Shown one piece after another: positions 15,287-23,132 of a DNA stretch of 23,568 bases (positions within the stretch are counted from its first letter, which is position 1; the number at the start of each line of letters is the position of its first letter). The stretch comes from CBDUQI01 sp965369325. Its GTDB lineage: Bacteria; Pseudomonadota; Gammaproteobacteria; Steroidobacterales; JBCBZW01. Location: assembly GCA_965369325.1 (NCBI GenBank), contig CBDUQI010000076.1, positions 1-23,568 of the forward strand, written 5' to 3'. The position numbers and the translations under genes were made by a program. The notes under the pieces are model-generated. The model did not search any database. It had not been told where the DNA came from and saw nothing but the letters and a program-made list of their open reading frames with translations.

Positions 15287-18200
15287 CTACGGGCTCACGA
15301 TGACATTGGTCAACACGGCGGCACCGGGGAAGTTTACTAAGCCCCCGTCGGTTTGCGTGATGGTCGAGGCCAGCGGGCCCGCATCATTGTCAGCGAATGA
15401 CACCAGCGAGGGCATATCGATCACACTGCCCGACTCATCCGCCAGCATTTCGAGATTGCGGGCGCTGGCGTTGGCGGAGTCCACTACGGTAATGGTGCTC
15501 AGCAAAGGCAGGTCAATCACACCGCCGTCCAGCGCCTCAACATCAACTCGTGCATTGGTCCCACTGGCTACCTCGCCAACCTCAAACACGAGCAGCGCCG
15601 GCAACGACAAGGTGCTGCCCACCCCCTCGGCCAGCCACGTGCGGTTGTCGCGATCCATGGTGGCGGTGGCGAGGTTGGTGAGTGTCAGGCTGGCCCCGTC
15701 TATCGCCTCGGCGGTGGAGTTATCGAACGTAGTTAGATTAGGCAGTGCAAATGTGCCGTCAAAAAACCGGTACATACAATCGTTGCAACGGGTGATCTGG
15801 GTAATGTCGATGTCCGCGGTGGCGTCGACCGTCAGATCTACCTGTAGCGGCTGGATGAGCAGCGGCATTTCAACGCGACCATTGTTCAGCGCGGACACGG
15901 ACGAGGCGAGTGCACTCGACAGATCGTTGTCCTCGAAAGTACTGAGCAGCGGCATCTCCACGGCGCTGTCGGTGCCATCCACAAAAATCTCCAGGTTGCG
16001 TGAATTGGCACTGCCAGAGTCCGTCACAACGATGTCGGTAAGCGCGGGCATATCAACCACCCCGCCAAGCACCGCATCGATGTCCATGCGCACGTTGCCG
16101 GAAGTCCCGACGCCGCCAATGGTCAGGGCGATGAGGTTGGGCAATTGAAGATGACTGCCAGCGTCTTCGACGCGCCAGTCGATCAGATCAACATCTGCGG
16201 TAACAGTCGTGATACCGGCCAGGGTGAGCACCGCACCCTGCTCCAGCATTATCTCAGTGTTGGTGATGTCCGTAAGGGCGGGCAGGCTCTCGGTGCGCGC
16301 AGCAAAGCTCATCACACTGTTGGTCCAGCTTGTGATTTGGCTGATATTAACCGTGCTGCTGCCATCAGTGGTCACGCTGAGATTATCGAAGGCGGTGATC
16401 AGTGGCATGTCGATGGTGCCACCGTTGGTTGCCTGCAGCACGGACGCCGAAGAGCTGCTGAAATCCAAATCGCTGAAGGTGCTGAGTGCAGGCAACGCGA
16501 CGGTACTGCCTGGGCCATCGGCGATGACCTCCACGTTACGCGAATTGGCAGTGCCCGAATCCACGACAGATATCGTATTGAGCAATGGCAGATTCACTAC
16601 GCCGCCATCGCGACCCTCGATATCCATCCGCACGTTGCCAGTGCCGTTGTCGCCCACCGTTAAGGTGAGGAGATTGGGTAGCGCCAGCTCGCTGCCGGTG
16701 TCTTCCGCTATCCAATCGGTGATATCCCGATTGACCGAGTAGCTTGCGACGTTCGGCAGGCGCAGCAGGCCCCCATCGCTCACGGTCAACTCCGCATCAT
16801 CGATATTGGTGAGGTTGGGCAGCACCACGCTGGTGCCGCGCACTTGCAGCACGCTATCGGTCCAGGCGGTCACCTGATTGATATCTACGGCACCAGGATC
16901 ATCGATGATTAGGCTGACGAAGTCGTACTCGGTAATCAGCGGCAGCTCAATGGAGCCGCCGTTGAGCGCGGAGAGCAATGAGCGCAGGTCAGCACTTTCA
17001 TCCAGGTCTTCAAAGCTGGTGAGCGCGGGCAGGTTCACCACACTGCCGGTGCCGTCGGCGAAGAACTCGATGTTGCGCGAGTTGGCGGTACCGGAGTCGG
17101 TGCTTTGTACGCTGTCAAGCGCGACCAGATTAATCAGGCTTGCACTTTCGGCACGAACATCCAGGCGCAAACTCGCACTGTTACCTACATCGCCATTGGT
17201 GAGACTGGTGAGGTTTGGCATCGCCAGCGTACTGGCATCTTCGGCTTCCCACAGCGTCAGGTCTTTGTCGTTGATGACGCTAAGTACGGCGGGCAGTTGT
17301 AGTTGTGCGCCGTTCACCAGTCGGATGGACGAGCCGCCAATCTCGGTAAGGTTGGGCATGCTCTGCACCCGCGCCGACACGATCAGCTGCCCGTCGTCGA
17401 AGTGGGTGATCTGATCAAGATCGACCACGGCTGTCTCATCAATGTCCAGTTCGATTAGCGTCAGACTGCTCAGCAGTGGCGCAGACAGGGTACCGCCATT
17501 TTCTACCACCACCTTCGAGCGCGCGTTCGGATCAGCATTGTCGAACAAGGTGAGTAGCGGCACGCTAACGTTGCCACCGTCAATCAGAATATCCGCCGTG
17601 CGGGTGTTCGCGTTGTTGGAATCCACAGGCGCAATAGTGCTCAGCGCAGGCAGATCAATACTGCCGCCATCATCGGACACCATGTCCCAACGCAAGGTAG
17701 CGCTTGCCGTCGCGCCTACCGAAATGCTGGTCAGCGCAGGCAGGCTCAGCAGACTGTCGGTGCCGGTCGCCGTCCATGTGCGCTGATCGGTGCTGGCGTC
17801 GAACGCTGTGAGGTCCTCAAGGCTGAGTGTGCCGCCCTGCGCCGCCAGCAGATTGCCGTCACCCAATGCGGGCGTGCCTGACACACTGACCATCGCAGCA
17901 TTGCTGCGCGCCTCCAGTGTGGCATCGTCGCCCAGGGTTACCGGACCTTGCAGCGTACCTTCGCCCGTAATACTCAGGGTGCGACCATCACCAATCACCA
18001 GGGCCTCCTGGGCATCAATGCTGAAAATCTCCACATCCTGCGAGCTTATGGTAATCACCGGGTCGGCGGTGTCGACCGAGATCAGCACACGGTTTTCAGG
18101 CTGCGGCGGCCCAAGCGGCTGCCAGTTCTCCGGGGTCGCCCAGTCGCCGTCTGTCTCGCTGATCCAGACGATGACGCCCGTCGGACCCGGCTGACCAAAG

Positions 18201-18532
18201 AAAAAGGACTTCATGATCGACAGATCAGGAAAGTCGACGGTGCCGCTATCGTCCAGGTCTGCATCCGCATCAGCGGTGAAGAACACGGCTTTTAGCAAAC
18301 TCAGGTCGGTGAAATCGACCGTGCCATTATTATCGAGGTCAGGATCGCACAGGTTGCCGAAGCCATCGCTGTTGGTGTCGCGCTGGTCGGCGTTGGGGGT
18401 GTTCAGGCAATTATCGACCGCGTCACTGATGCCGTCGCTGTCCGTATCAGTATCGCCCGCGATGGCTGTGGGCAACATCCAAAAAAACAAACATGTGCCC
18501 AAGAGCACCCGGCTGAAGTATTTGATATCCAT
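15287..18532 (-). CDS. Secreted repeat protein with thrombospondin-3/dockerin-like N-terminal region
   Basis: This is a 1081-residue protein. A Sec signal peptide (MDIKYFSRVLLGTCLFFWML, cleavage after AIA) is followed by calcium-binding-type repeats: DTDSDGISDAVDNC and DTNSDGFGNLCD (thrombospondin type 3), then dockerin-like DLDNNGTVDFTDLSLLK and DLDDSGTVDFPDLSIMK. A segment starting GDWATPENW precedes a long beta-rich part. From about residue 200 to the end there are some five degenerate units of about 180 residues. Each holds a segment of the type DSGTANSRN, a short strand, then LPALTSFED-like lines, and the DNA period is close to 540 bp. The pattern suggests a beta-solenoid adhesin or surface protein. 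No anchor or sorting signal is seen at the C-terminus (TNVIVSP). Hydrolysis or binding activity is not evident. It has its own terminator. Confidence 0.85.
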   Translation of the reverse strand: MDIKYFSRVLLGTCLFFWMLPTAIAGDTDTDSDGISDAVDNCLNTPNADQRDTNSDGFGNLCDPDLDNNGTVDFTDLSLLKAVFFTADADADLDDSGTVDFPDLSIMKSFFFGQPGPTGVIVWISETDGDWATPENWQPLGPPQPENRVLISVDTADPVITISSQDVEIFSIDAQEALVIGDGRTLSITGEGTLQGPVTLGDDATLEARSNAAMVSVSGTPALGDGNLLAAQGGTLSLEDLTAFDASTDQRTWTATGTDSLLSLPALTSISVGATASATLRWDMVSDDGGSIDLPALSTIAPVDSNNANTRTADILIDGGNVSVPLLTLFDNADPNARSKVVVENGGTLSAPLLSSLTLIELDIDETAVVDLDQITHFDDGQLIVSARVQSMPNLTEIGGSSIRLVNGAQLQLPAVLSVINDKDLTLWEAEDASTLAMPNLTSLTNGDVGNSASLRLDVRAESASLINLVALDSVQSTDSGTANSRNIEFFADGTGSVVNLPALTSFEDLDESADLRSLLSALNGGSIELPLITEYDFVSLIIDDPGAVDINQVTAWTDSVLQVRGTSVVLPNLTNIDDAELTVSDGGLLRLPNVASYSVNRDITDWIAEDTGSELALPNLLTLTVGDNGTGNVRMDIEGRDGGVVNLPLLNTISVVDSGTANSRNVEVIADGPGSTVALPALSTFSDLDFSSSSASVLQATNGGTIDMPLITAFDNLSVTTDGSSTVNISQITSWTNSVMSFAARTESLPALTDITNTEIMLEQGAVLTLAGITTVTADVDLIDWRVEDAGSHLQLPNLIALTIGGVGTSGNVRMDIDAVLGGVVDMPALTDIVVTDSGSANSRNLEIFVDGTDSAVEMPLLSTFEDNDLSSALASSVSALNNGRVEMPLLIQPLQVDLTVDATADIDITQITRCNDCMYRFFDGTFALPNLTTFDNSTAEAIDGASLTLTNLATATMDRDNRTWLAEGVGSTLSLPALLVFEVGEVASGTNARVDVEALDGGVIDLPLLSTITVVDSANASARNLEMLADESGSVIDMPSLVSFADNDAGPLASTITQTDGGLVNFPGAAVLTNVIVSP

Positions 18533-19043
18533 GTCGTCTCCAAGACGGTGTGAGAAGTGGCGCAGTTACCCGGTTGAGAGCGGCGGATGAACGTGCCAAG
18601 TACCGGCACAGACTTTGCCGAGCACAATAGACGATCCGCCGCGCGCGAATGTATGCGCCGGTTAATTATCACGTACGCGAATCTTCGCGAATCCGGCTCA
18701 GAATATTCGTGGGGGCGGTGGGTGAGAATGTTCGCAGCGCCGCTGCGCAGCCAGACGCAGGCAGCTGCTCACGGCCTCAGCCGGTAGGGCCGCCATTGGG
18801 CTGCGGCGCGATCGGTCCGGCGTTCGCCCGATCCGCGATTGGTTTGAACATGCGTCGGTACTCACTGGCGTGGCAGCTGCCTCTCGCCATGCCACTTAAG
18901 CAGATACACCTTGGCGATGCGCAGTGCCTCACTGGGTGTGCAGTGGCGCGAGGTAATGTGCAGGATAAGATCGGCCGCGGACGCCGCTTTGCTGGTTTAT
19001 CTAACCGCAGCCAAATGAGCGCCGTCATGTAGAACTGTCATTT
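18533..19043. other. Gap without a convincing gene; possible degraded remnant
   Basis: This 511-bp stretch carries the promoter side of the repeat protein gene at its left end. Short open frames on both strands overlap but lack SDs and recognisable domains. On the minus strand, at about 18855-18980, a fragment reading ADLILHITSRHCTPSEALRI and KVYLLKWHGER without a start is followed in another frame by SEYRRMFKPIADRANAG. That would fit a frameshifted gene remnant, but I cannot name the family. No RNA gene was recognised. Confidence 0.3.
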
Positions 19044-19105
19044 TGTCATTTGAACTTGACATTTTGACTGAGCTCTCTTACCCTAAAAGTCAAGTTAAAT
19101 TGACA
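19044..19105 (+). promoter_or_regulatory. Sigma-70 promoter with paired operator-like sites
   Basis: TTGACA at 19056-19061 and TACCCT at 19079-19084 are 17 bp apart. Two similar imperfect palindromes, TGTCATTTGAACTTGACA (19044-19061) and AGTCAAGTTAAATTGACA (19088-19105), lie 44 bp apart, about four helical turns. The first covers the -35 box and the second lies just downstream of the -10 box. This is what one expects for autorepression by the XRE-family protein encoded in the operon. Confidence 0.65.
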
Positions 19106-19122
19106 TTTAGACAAGAGAGCTC
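19070..19122. repeat. 10-bp inverted repeat flanking the transcription start region
   Basis: GAGCTCTCTT (19070-19079) and AAGAGAGCTC (19113-19122) are perfect inverted copies with a 33-bp gap. The second arm contains GAGAG, the likely SD of the gene at 19128. The first arm overlaps the spacer and -10 box, so it may not be wholly in the mRNA; a DNA-level role is as likely as an RNA one. Confidence 0.5.
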
Positions 19123-19127
19123 GACTA

Positions 19128-19550
19128 ATGGACAGACCTCCAGCCGATTCCGACCACTGGACAGCGCAATGCGCCCGAAACACCGCGCAACTCAGATGGT
19201 GGGCCGCCGCCTGGTGTGCCAGCACTGCACTGGCAGCCTTCGGGCCAAAGCTGCTCTGGGATTTCAACACACCACTGACCGTTGCCGCCGTGCTCATCAA
19301 CCTTAGCGTCGGCATCGGCATGATCATGGCCACTACCCGATACCTGCGTGGCCTGGATGAGATGCAGCAGAAGATATTTCTTAACGCGGGCACGCTGACA
19401 CTGGGGGTTGGTCTGGTGTGCGGCCTGAGCTACGATTTGCTTGAAGATGTGAGACTGATCGGATTTGAGCCGGCCATCTCCCACCTCGTAATACTGATGG
19501 CCCTCACATTTGTTGCCAGCACGATCTACGGGCACGGACGATACCGATGA
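19128..19550 (+). CDS. Small integral membrane protein, operon partner of XRE regulator
   Basis: This 140-residue protein has about four hydrophobic segments: WWAAAWCASTALAAF (25-40), LTVAAVLINLSVGIGMIMA (50-68), a third around GTLTLGVGLVCGLSY and a fourth at LVILMALTFVASTIY. It resembles the small multi-pass proteins often found next to 65-75-residue XRE regulators in bacteria. Their function is mostly unknown. The stop overlaps the next start as ATGA at 19547-19550, so the pair is translationally coupled. The promoter and operators lie directly upstream. Cytoplasmic loops carry motifs such as RYLRGLDEMQQKIF, common in this type of protein. Confidence 0.75.
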   Translation: MDRPPADSDHWTAQCARNTAQLRWWAAAWCASTALAAFGPKLLWDFNTPLTVAAVLINLSVGIGMIMATTRYLRGLDEMQQKIFLNAGTLTLGVGLVCGLSYDLLEDVRLIGFEPAISHLVILMALTFVASTIYGHGRYR

Positions 19551-19759
19551 AGAACAAACTCAAGGTACTGCGTGCGGAGCGCGACTGGACGCAGGCACAA
19601 CTGGCCAAAGAGTTATCAGTCTCGCGACAAACGGTAAATGCCATCGAGAAAGGCAAGTTCGATCCCAGCTTGCCGCTGGCATTCAAAGTCGCACGCCTGT
19701 TTGGATTACCCATTGAGGACATCTTCGTCGACGAACCCGCCGAGGGCGGGGCGCGATAG
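19547..19759 (+). CDS. XRE/Cro-family helix-turn-helix repressor
   Basis: This 70-residue single-domain protein has the classical HTH: LRAERDWTQAQLAKELSVSR followed by the recognition helix QTVNAIEKGKFDP, then SLPLAFKVARLFGLPIEDIF. It belongs to the short group of regulators that pair with a small membrane protein. It most likely binds the two palindromes at 19044-19105 and represses its own operon. The start overlaps the preceding stop (ATGA). The tail EPAEGGAR is short and disordered. Confidence 0.93.
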   Translation: MKNKLKVLRAERDWTQAQLAKELSVSRQTVNAIEKGKFDPSLPLAFKVARLFGLPIEDIFVDEPAEGGAR

Positions 19760-19864
19760 TGCAGCGCACTCGAGCGCACGCATGTACAAGTTGCTGCGTG
19801 TGCGGTTGTGCCTGAATGCAGTTTTGTACACCTGACGATGATGCGGCCCTACCAGAGCAACGCT

Positions 19865-20587
19865 ATGACCCCGTATAAAAACAGATTCGACCAGCCCATC
19901 GGGGCTGACGTGCCCGGATGGGCTGGCGTTGATGCGCCGCCCCGCGAGCCAATGCAGGGTCGATTCTGCAGAATCGAGCCCCTGGTGGCGAGTACGCATC
20001 TTGAGGCACTTTACGAGGCGTTCGCCGAGGACCGAGAGGGTACCTTGTGGACCTATATGCCGGCCGGCCCGTTCGAATCGAAAGTCGCAATGGGCGAATG
20101 GATGGCGACCACCTGCACTGGGGACGATCCGTTGTTTTATGCCATCCTCGACACCGCGACCGACGCGGCGGTTGGCATGGCTTCCTATTTACGAATCAAG
20201 CCAGCGGTCGGGGTGATCGAAGTCGGCCACATCGCCTACTCGCCCAAGCTGCAGAGAACACCATTAGCCACAGAGGCAATGTTTTTGCTGATGCAGCGCG
20301 TTTTCGATGAGCTTGGCTATCGCCGCTACGAATGGAAATGCGATTCGCTCAATGCTGCATCACGTCGCGCGGCGCAGAGGCTTGGGTTTTGCTATGACGG
20401 CACATTCAGGCAAGCGCTCGTCTACAAAGGCCGAAATCGTGACACTGCGTGGTACTCCATACTGGATGGTGATTGGCCAGTATTGCGTGAGGCTTATCGC
20501 AAGTGGCTGGATCCAGCGAACTTCGACCAACAAGGGCAGCAGATACACGCCCTCCAGTCCCTGGTGGAGATGCAAGACCACTATTGA
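19865..20587 (+). CDS. GNAT-family N-acetyltransferase (RimJ/RimL type)
   Basis: With the ATG at 19865 the protein has 240 residues. It begins MTPYKNRFDQPIGADVPGW, a conserved opening of this RimJ/RimL-like group. Core features are PLFYAILDTATDAAVGMASY (central strands), IEVGHIAYSPKLQRTPLATE (acetyl-CoA-binding strand and loop, an R-x-x-P variant of the usual Q/R-x-x-G-x-G/A) and WKCDSLNAASRRAAQRLGF (the N-A-x-S helix). C-terminal DTAWYSILDGDWP is also typical. It should transfer acetyl from acetyl-CoA to an amine, with unknown acceptor. Upstream in-frame starts (GTG 19808, ATG 19838) add residues with no domain and lack SDs; the SD of 19865 is also weak. Confidence 0.87.
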   Translation: MTPYKNRFDQPIGADVPGWAGVDAPPREPMQGRFCRIEPLVASTHLEALYEAFAEDREGTLWTYMPAGPFESKVAMGEWMATTCTGDDPLFYAILDTATDAAVGMASYLRIKPAVGVIEVGHIAYSPKLQRTPLATEAMFLLMQRVFDELGYRRYEWKCDSLNAASRRAAQRLGFCYDGTFRQALVYKGRNRDTAWYSILDGDWPVLREAYRKWLDPANFDQQGQQIHALQSLVEMQDHY

Positions 20588-20626
20588 AGCCACTCACGAT
20601 GGCTCATCTGATACACCGTGCCCAGC

Positions 20627-21163
20627 CTAAGCGCGTTTTCTTCGATAGTGTTTTTTAACGATCTGATCAAGCAATACCTGCGTGGTGATTAGCTCGAAGT
20701 CCAAAGGTTGATCAAGTGGACCAAACAGTCGCACCCCGCCACCCAGTAGCGTGGGTATTTCCGACACAATCATCTCGTCGATAAGATCGGCGCACAGGAA
20801 CCGCTGCACGGTAGCGCCGCCATCAATGTACAAATTGGTGTAACCCCGTTGCGCAGCCACCAGCACAATCTCTGCTGGCGTGCCGCTGGCAAAGCTCACA
20901 TGCTCTGCCAGTTCGGGCGGCGCCTGGGTCACGGTCGAACTCAGAATCAGCCCAGGGATGGGATACGGCCATCCAATACCGAAACCAGCAACCGTCTCAA
21001 ACGTGATGCGCCCCATAACAACCGCATCGACGCGTGCCATGAAATCCGAGAAGCCGAGATCATCGCCTTCCGGCACCGGGATACGGTGTAACCATTCCAC
21101 CCCGCCGTCGGCGTCAGCGATGTAGCCATCCAGGCTGGTGGCGATGTAGATCATATTGCTCAT
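20627..21163 (-). CDS. Dihydrofolate reductase/RibD C-terminal-like NADPH reductase
   Basis: This 178-residue protein opens MSNMIYIATSLDGYIADADG, the signature of the RibD_C/DHFR-like family. GVEWLH follows, then VDAVVMGRITFETV (NADPH-binding region) and LILSSTV. The second half of the fold holds LYIDGGATVQRFLCADLIDEM and VSEIPTLLGGGVRLFG. Members reduce small heterocycles with NADPH; the native substrate is usually unknown and it is not true folA. It follows the amidohydrolase gene by 37 bp on the same strand, so they may form an operon. Its 3' end converges with the GNAT gene 39 bp away. Confidence 0.9.
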   Translation of the reverse strand: MSNMIYIATSLDGYIADADGGVEWLHRIPVPEGDDLGFSDFMARVDAVVMGRITFETVAGFGIGWPYPIPGLILSSTVTQAPPELAEHVSFASGTPAEIVLVAAQRGYTNLYIDGGATVQRFLCADLIDEMIVSEIPTLLGGGVRLFGPLDQPLDFELITTQVLLDQIVKKHYRRKRA

Positions 21164-21200
21164 AGGTATTCATCCCACCGGGTGCAAACGCCCTGCGCAA

Positions 21201-22931
21201 TCAATGCAAAGGGCGCAGTGGATACGGCACGCCTTCGAAGACCGTACCCCAGATCGCGATGTCTTTCAGATGCTCGGCACGGATCACATAAGGGTCCTCC
21301 TCAAGCACCGTAAAGTCGGCACGTTTGCCCACCTCTATGCTCCCGATGTCCTTTTCCATTCGGATGGCGAACGCCGCCTCAATGGTAATCGCGCGCAGCG
21401 CATCGTCCAGGCTTAGCTTCAGCTCGGGTGCGAGTACCTTGCCAGAGGCCGCCAGACGATTGACGGCTACCCAGGCAAGCGTCAACGGCGATGCAGGCGC
21501 CATCGTAAAATCCGAATGCAGTGACAACGGAACGCCCGCCTCCACGAACGACGCGCCCCGAAAAATCTCTGATGCCCGTTCCGGACCCAAACCGATTTGC
21601 GAGTACTTATCGCCCAATGCATACAGATAGTACGGATTGGCAGAGACCAGCGCGTCTAGTTTGGCCATACGAGTACTTTGTGCATCGCTCGTGTAGCCCA
21701 CGTGATGAAGAGTAAAGCGGTGATCGTCACGCGGCCGCTCGCGCTGCAGCCGCTCCAGAACGTCCAGGACAACTTTGGTGCCGTGGTCGCCATTGCTGTG
21801 CACATGCAACTGATAGCCCGCTGACCAGAATGCACGCGCAGCGTACTCAAGCGCCGCCGGCTCCATCAGCCACTCGCCATGATGCCCATCCAGATAACCC
21901 GGCTCGCCCATTTGCATCAGTTGCGAGTAAAAAGCACCATCCGCCAGCAGCTTTATCTGTTTGACGAAAAACAGCTTGTCGGAATTGCGCTCGAACAACT
22001 GCGCGACCGCCGCGATGCCATCGGCATCACCAGGCACTTGGCCGAACCCGGGCGCGAACGGAATCAGCAGCGTTCGAAACGGCGTATCCTCACTGTCCAG
22101 CACCGACTTGAGCGCAGGCCACTCCAGGTCGAGATCAAAGATCCCGACCGCCATGTCGGCGATGGTGGTAATCCCACCCCGATGTACCGTGTCGCGCACC
22201 AATTGCATGCCTGCCCCGAAGCGCTCGGGCGCAAGAATCTGCGGGGCCAGGCGGGCGAAAATAATCGGCAGCGCGGTCTCGTAGAAGTGACCCTTGGCCA
22301 GATCGACATGCGGGTGAGCGGCGGCCTGCGCCTGCGTCAATCCAATCGCGTTCACGGCGGCAGTGTTGGCGAACACTTCATGAAACGAGCGGTGCCAAAC
22401 GATGATCGGCCGCGTGGGTGACACCTTATCAAGGTAAGCGCGTGACATCGCGCCGTGAAAATATTGATGATATCCCCAGGTGAACATCCACTGCGCCGGG
22501 TCGTTAATCTCGCCTTCCGCTTCGCTCAACCGCCGGCGATAGGCATCCTCACCCAACACACCGTTGACGTCCCGATCAGCCAGATGCCAGTCGTACGGTG
22601 TAATAAAGGTCATGGGCAACAATACGGCCGCCATTGACGGATGCAAGTGGTTGTCTATGAAGCCCGGCATGAGCGTCTTATCGCTGAACTGCCGCTCGAG
22701 CACTGCGGGACGCCCTGCCAGATCACGCTGAACCGTCTGCAGCGACCCAAGCGCAATAATTCGTCCGTCCTCCACGGCAACGGCTTCCGCGCGAGGTTGC
22801 AGCTGCGCCATCGTGATGATATTGGCGGTGTAGATACGAATGCTCGGCGTCACCTCCGCGGATGGTGAACATGCCGCGAGCAGCAGCGCACAAGCCGCCA
22901 CGCACGCCAACCTCTTACACATTCTCATCAT
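21201..22931 (-). CDS. Amidohydrolase-3 family lipoprotein (YtcJ-like metal-dependent hydrolase)
   Basis: With the ATG at 22931 this is a 576-residue protein. A lipoprotein signal (RLACVAACALLLAACSPS) has the lipobox LAAC with Cys21, so it should be membrane-anchored. The metal-dependent hydrolase domain has the HxH metal motif (PGFIDNHLHPSM), Lys in QIKLLADGAFYSQ, metal-binding His in VHSNGDHGTK and TLHHVGY, and the final Asp in LSLHSDFTMAPASPL. C-terminal IRMEKDIGSIEVGKRADFTVL is the family ending. It should hydrolyse an amide-type bond, with unknown substrate. The frame is open to 23108, but the extension lacks sense and would put the lipobox 80 residues in. GGAT ahead of ATG 22931 is a weak SD; ATG 22928 or 22922 is possible. 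Confidence 0.88.
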   Translation of the reverse strand: MMRMCKRLACVAACALLLAACSPSAEVTPSIRIYTANIITMAQLQPRAEAVAVEDGRIIALGSLQTVQRDLAGRPAVLERQFSDKTLMPGFIDNHLHPSMAAVLLPMTFITPYDWHLADRDVNGVLGEDAYRRRLSEAEGEINDPAQWMFTWGYHQYFHGAMSRAYLDKVSPTRPIIVWHRSFHEVFANTAAVNAIGLTQAQAAAHPHVDLAKGHFYETALPIIFARLAPQILAPERFGAGMQLVRDTVHRGGITTIADMAVGIFDLDLEWPALKSVLDSEDTPFRTLLIPFAPGFGQVPGDADGIAAVAQLFERNSDKLFFVKQIKLLADGAFYSQLMQMGEPGYLDGHHGEWLMEPAALEYAARAFWSAGYQLHVHSNGDHGTKVVLDVLERLQRERPRDDHRFTLHHVGYTSDAQSTRMAKLDALVSANPYYLYALGDKYSQIGLGPERASEIFRGASFVEAGVPLSLHSDFTMAPASPLTLAWVAVNRLAASGKVLAPELKLSLDDALRAITIEAAFAIRMEKDIGSIEVGKRADFTVLEEDPYVIRAEHLKDIAIWGTVFEGVPYPLRPLH

Positions 22932-23132
22932 AATCTTATCCAGCGTCGAATCTCGTACCAGGCTTGGCCAGGTAGCAACCAACGGCTGAGAATACCACAG
23001 CAATATTCGTACACCGCGCTCGGGTTTGCCCGTTGTTCGCGAGCGAACGGCTGGGCGTTGTGAAGCAGTGCTGGGGTACAATGGCAGCATCAGGCATGGC
23101 AGAGGCATGAGCCATTTGTTGGCGGAGGAACA
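22932..23132. promoter_or_regulatory. Divergent region between amidohydrolase and AspH-like gene
   Basis: This 201-bp divergent gap holds a small palindrome, GTTCGC GA GCGAAC (23035-23048), and a good -10-like box TACAAT (about 23077-23082) on the plus strand, with no clear -35 box. A very strong SD (GGAGGA) precedes ATG 23133. Confidence 0.4.

Noticed and set aside
15147..16148. 333-codon plus-strand open frame
   Set aside because: It is antisense to the repeat-rich secreted protein; Ser/Thr/Val-rich translation mirrors the repeats, and it has no SD or domain.
15478..17640. Regular ~540-bp spaced repeats as a possible CRISPR or tandem DNA array
   Set aside because: The period is protein-coding, too long for CRISPR, and the copies are degenerate at DNA level but aligned at protein level.
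18649..19032. 127-codon plus-strand open frame
   Set aside because: No SD, no domain, and Cys/Arg/Ala-rich composition typical of a chance frame in GC-rich DNA.
22932..23108. Upstream extension of the amidohydrolase to 23108
   Set aside because: It would bury the lipoprotein signal about 60 residues from the N-terminus; the signal marks the start near 22931.
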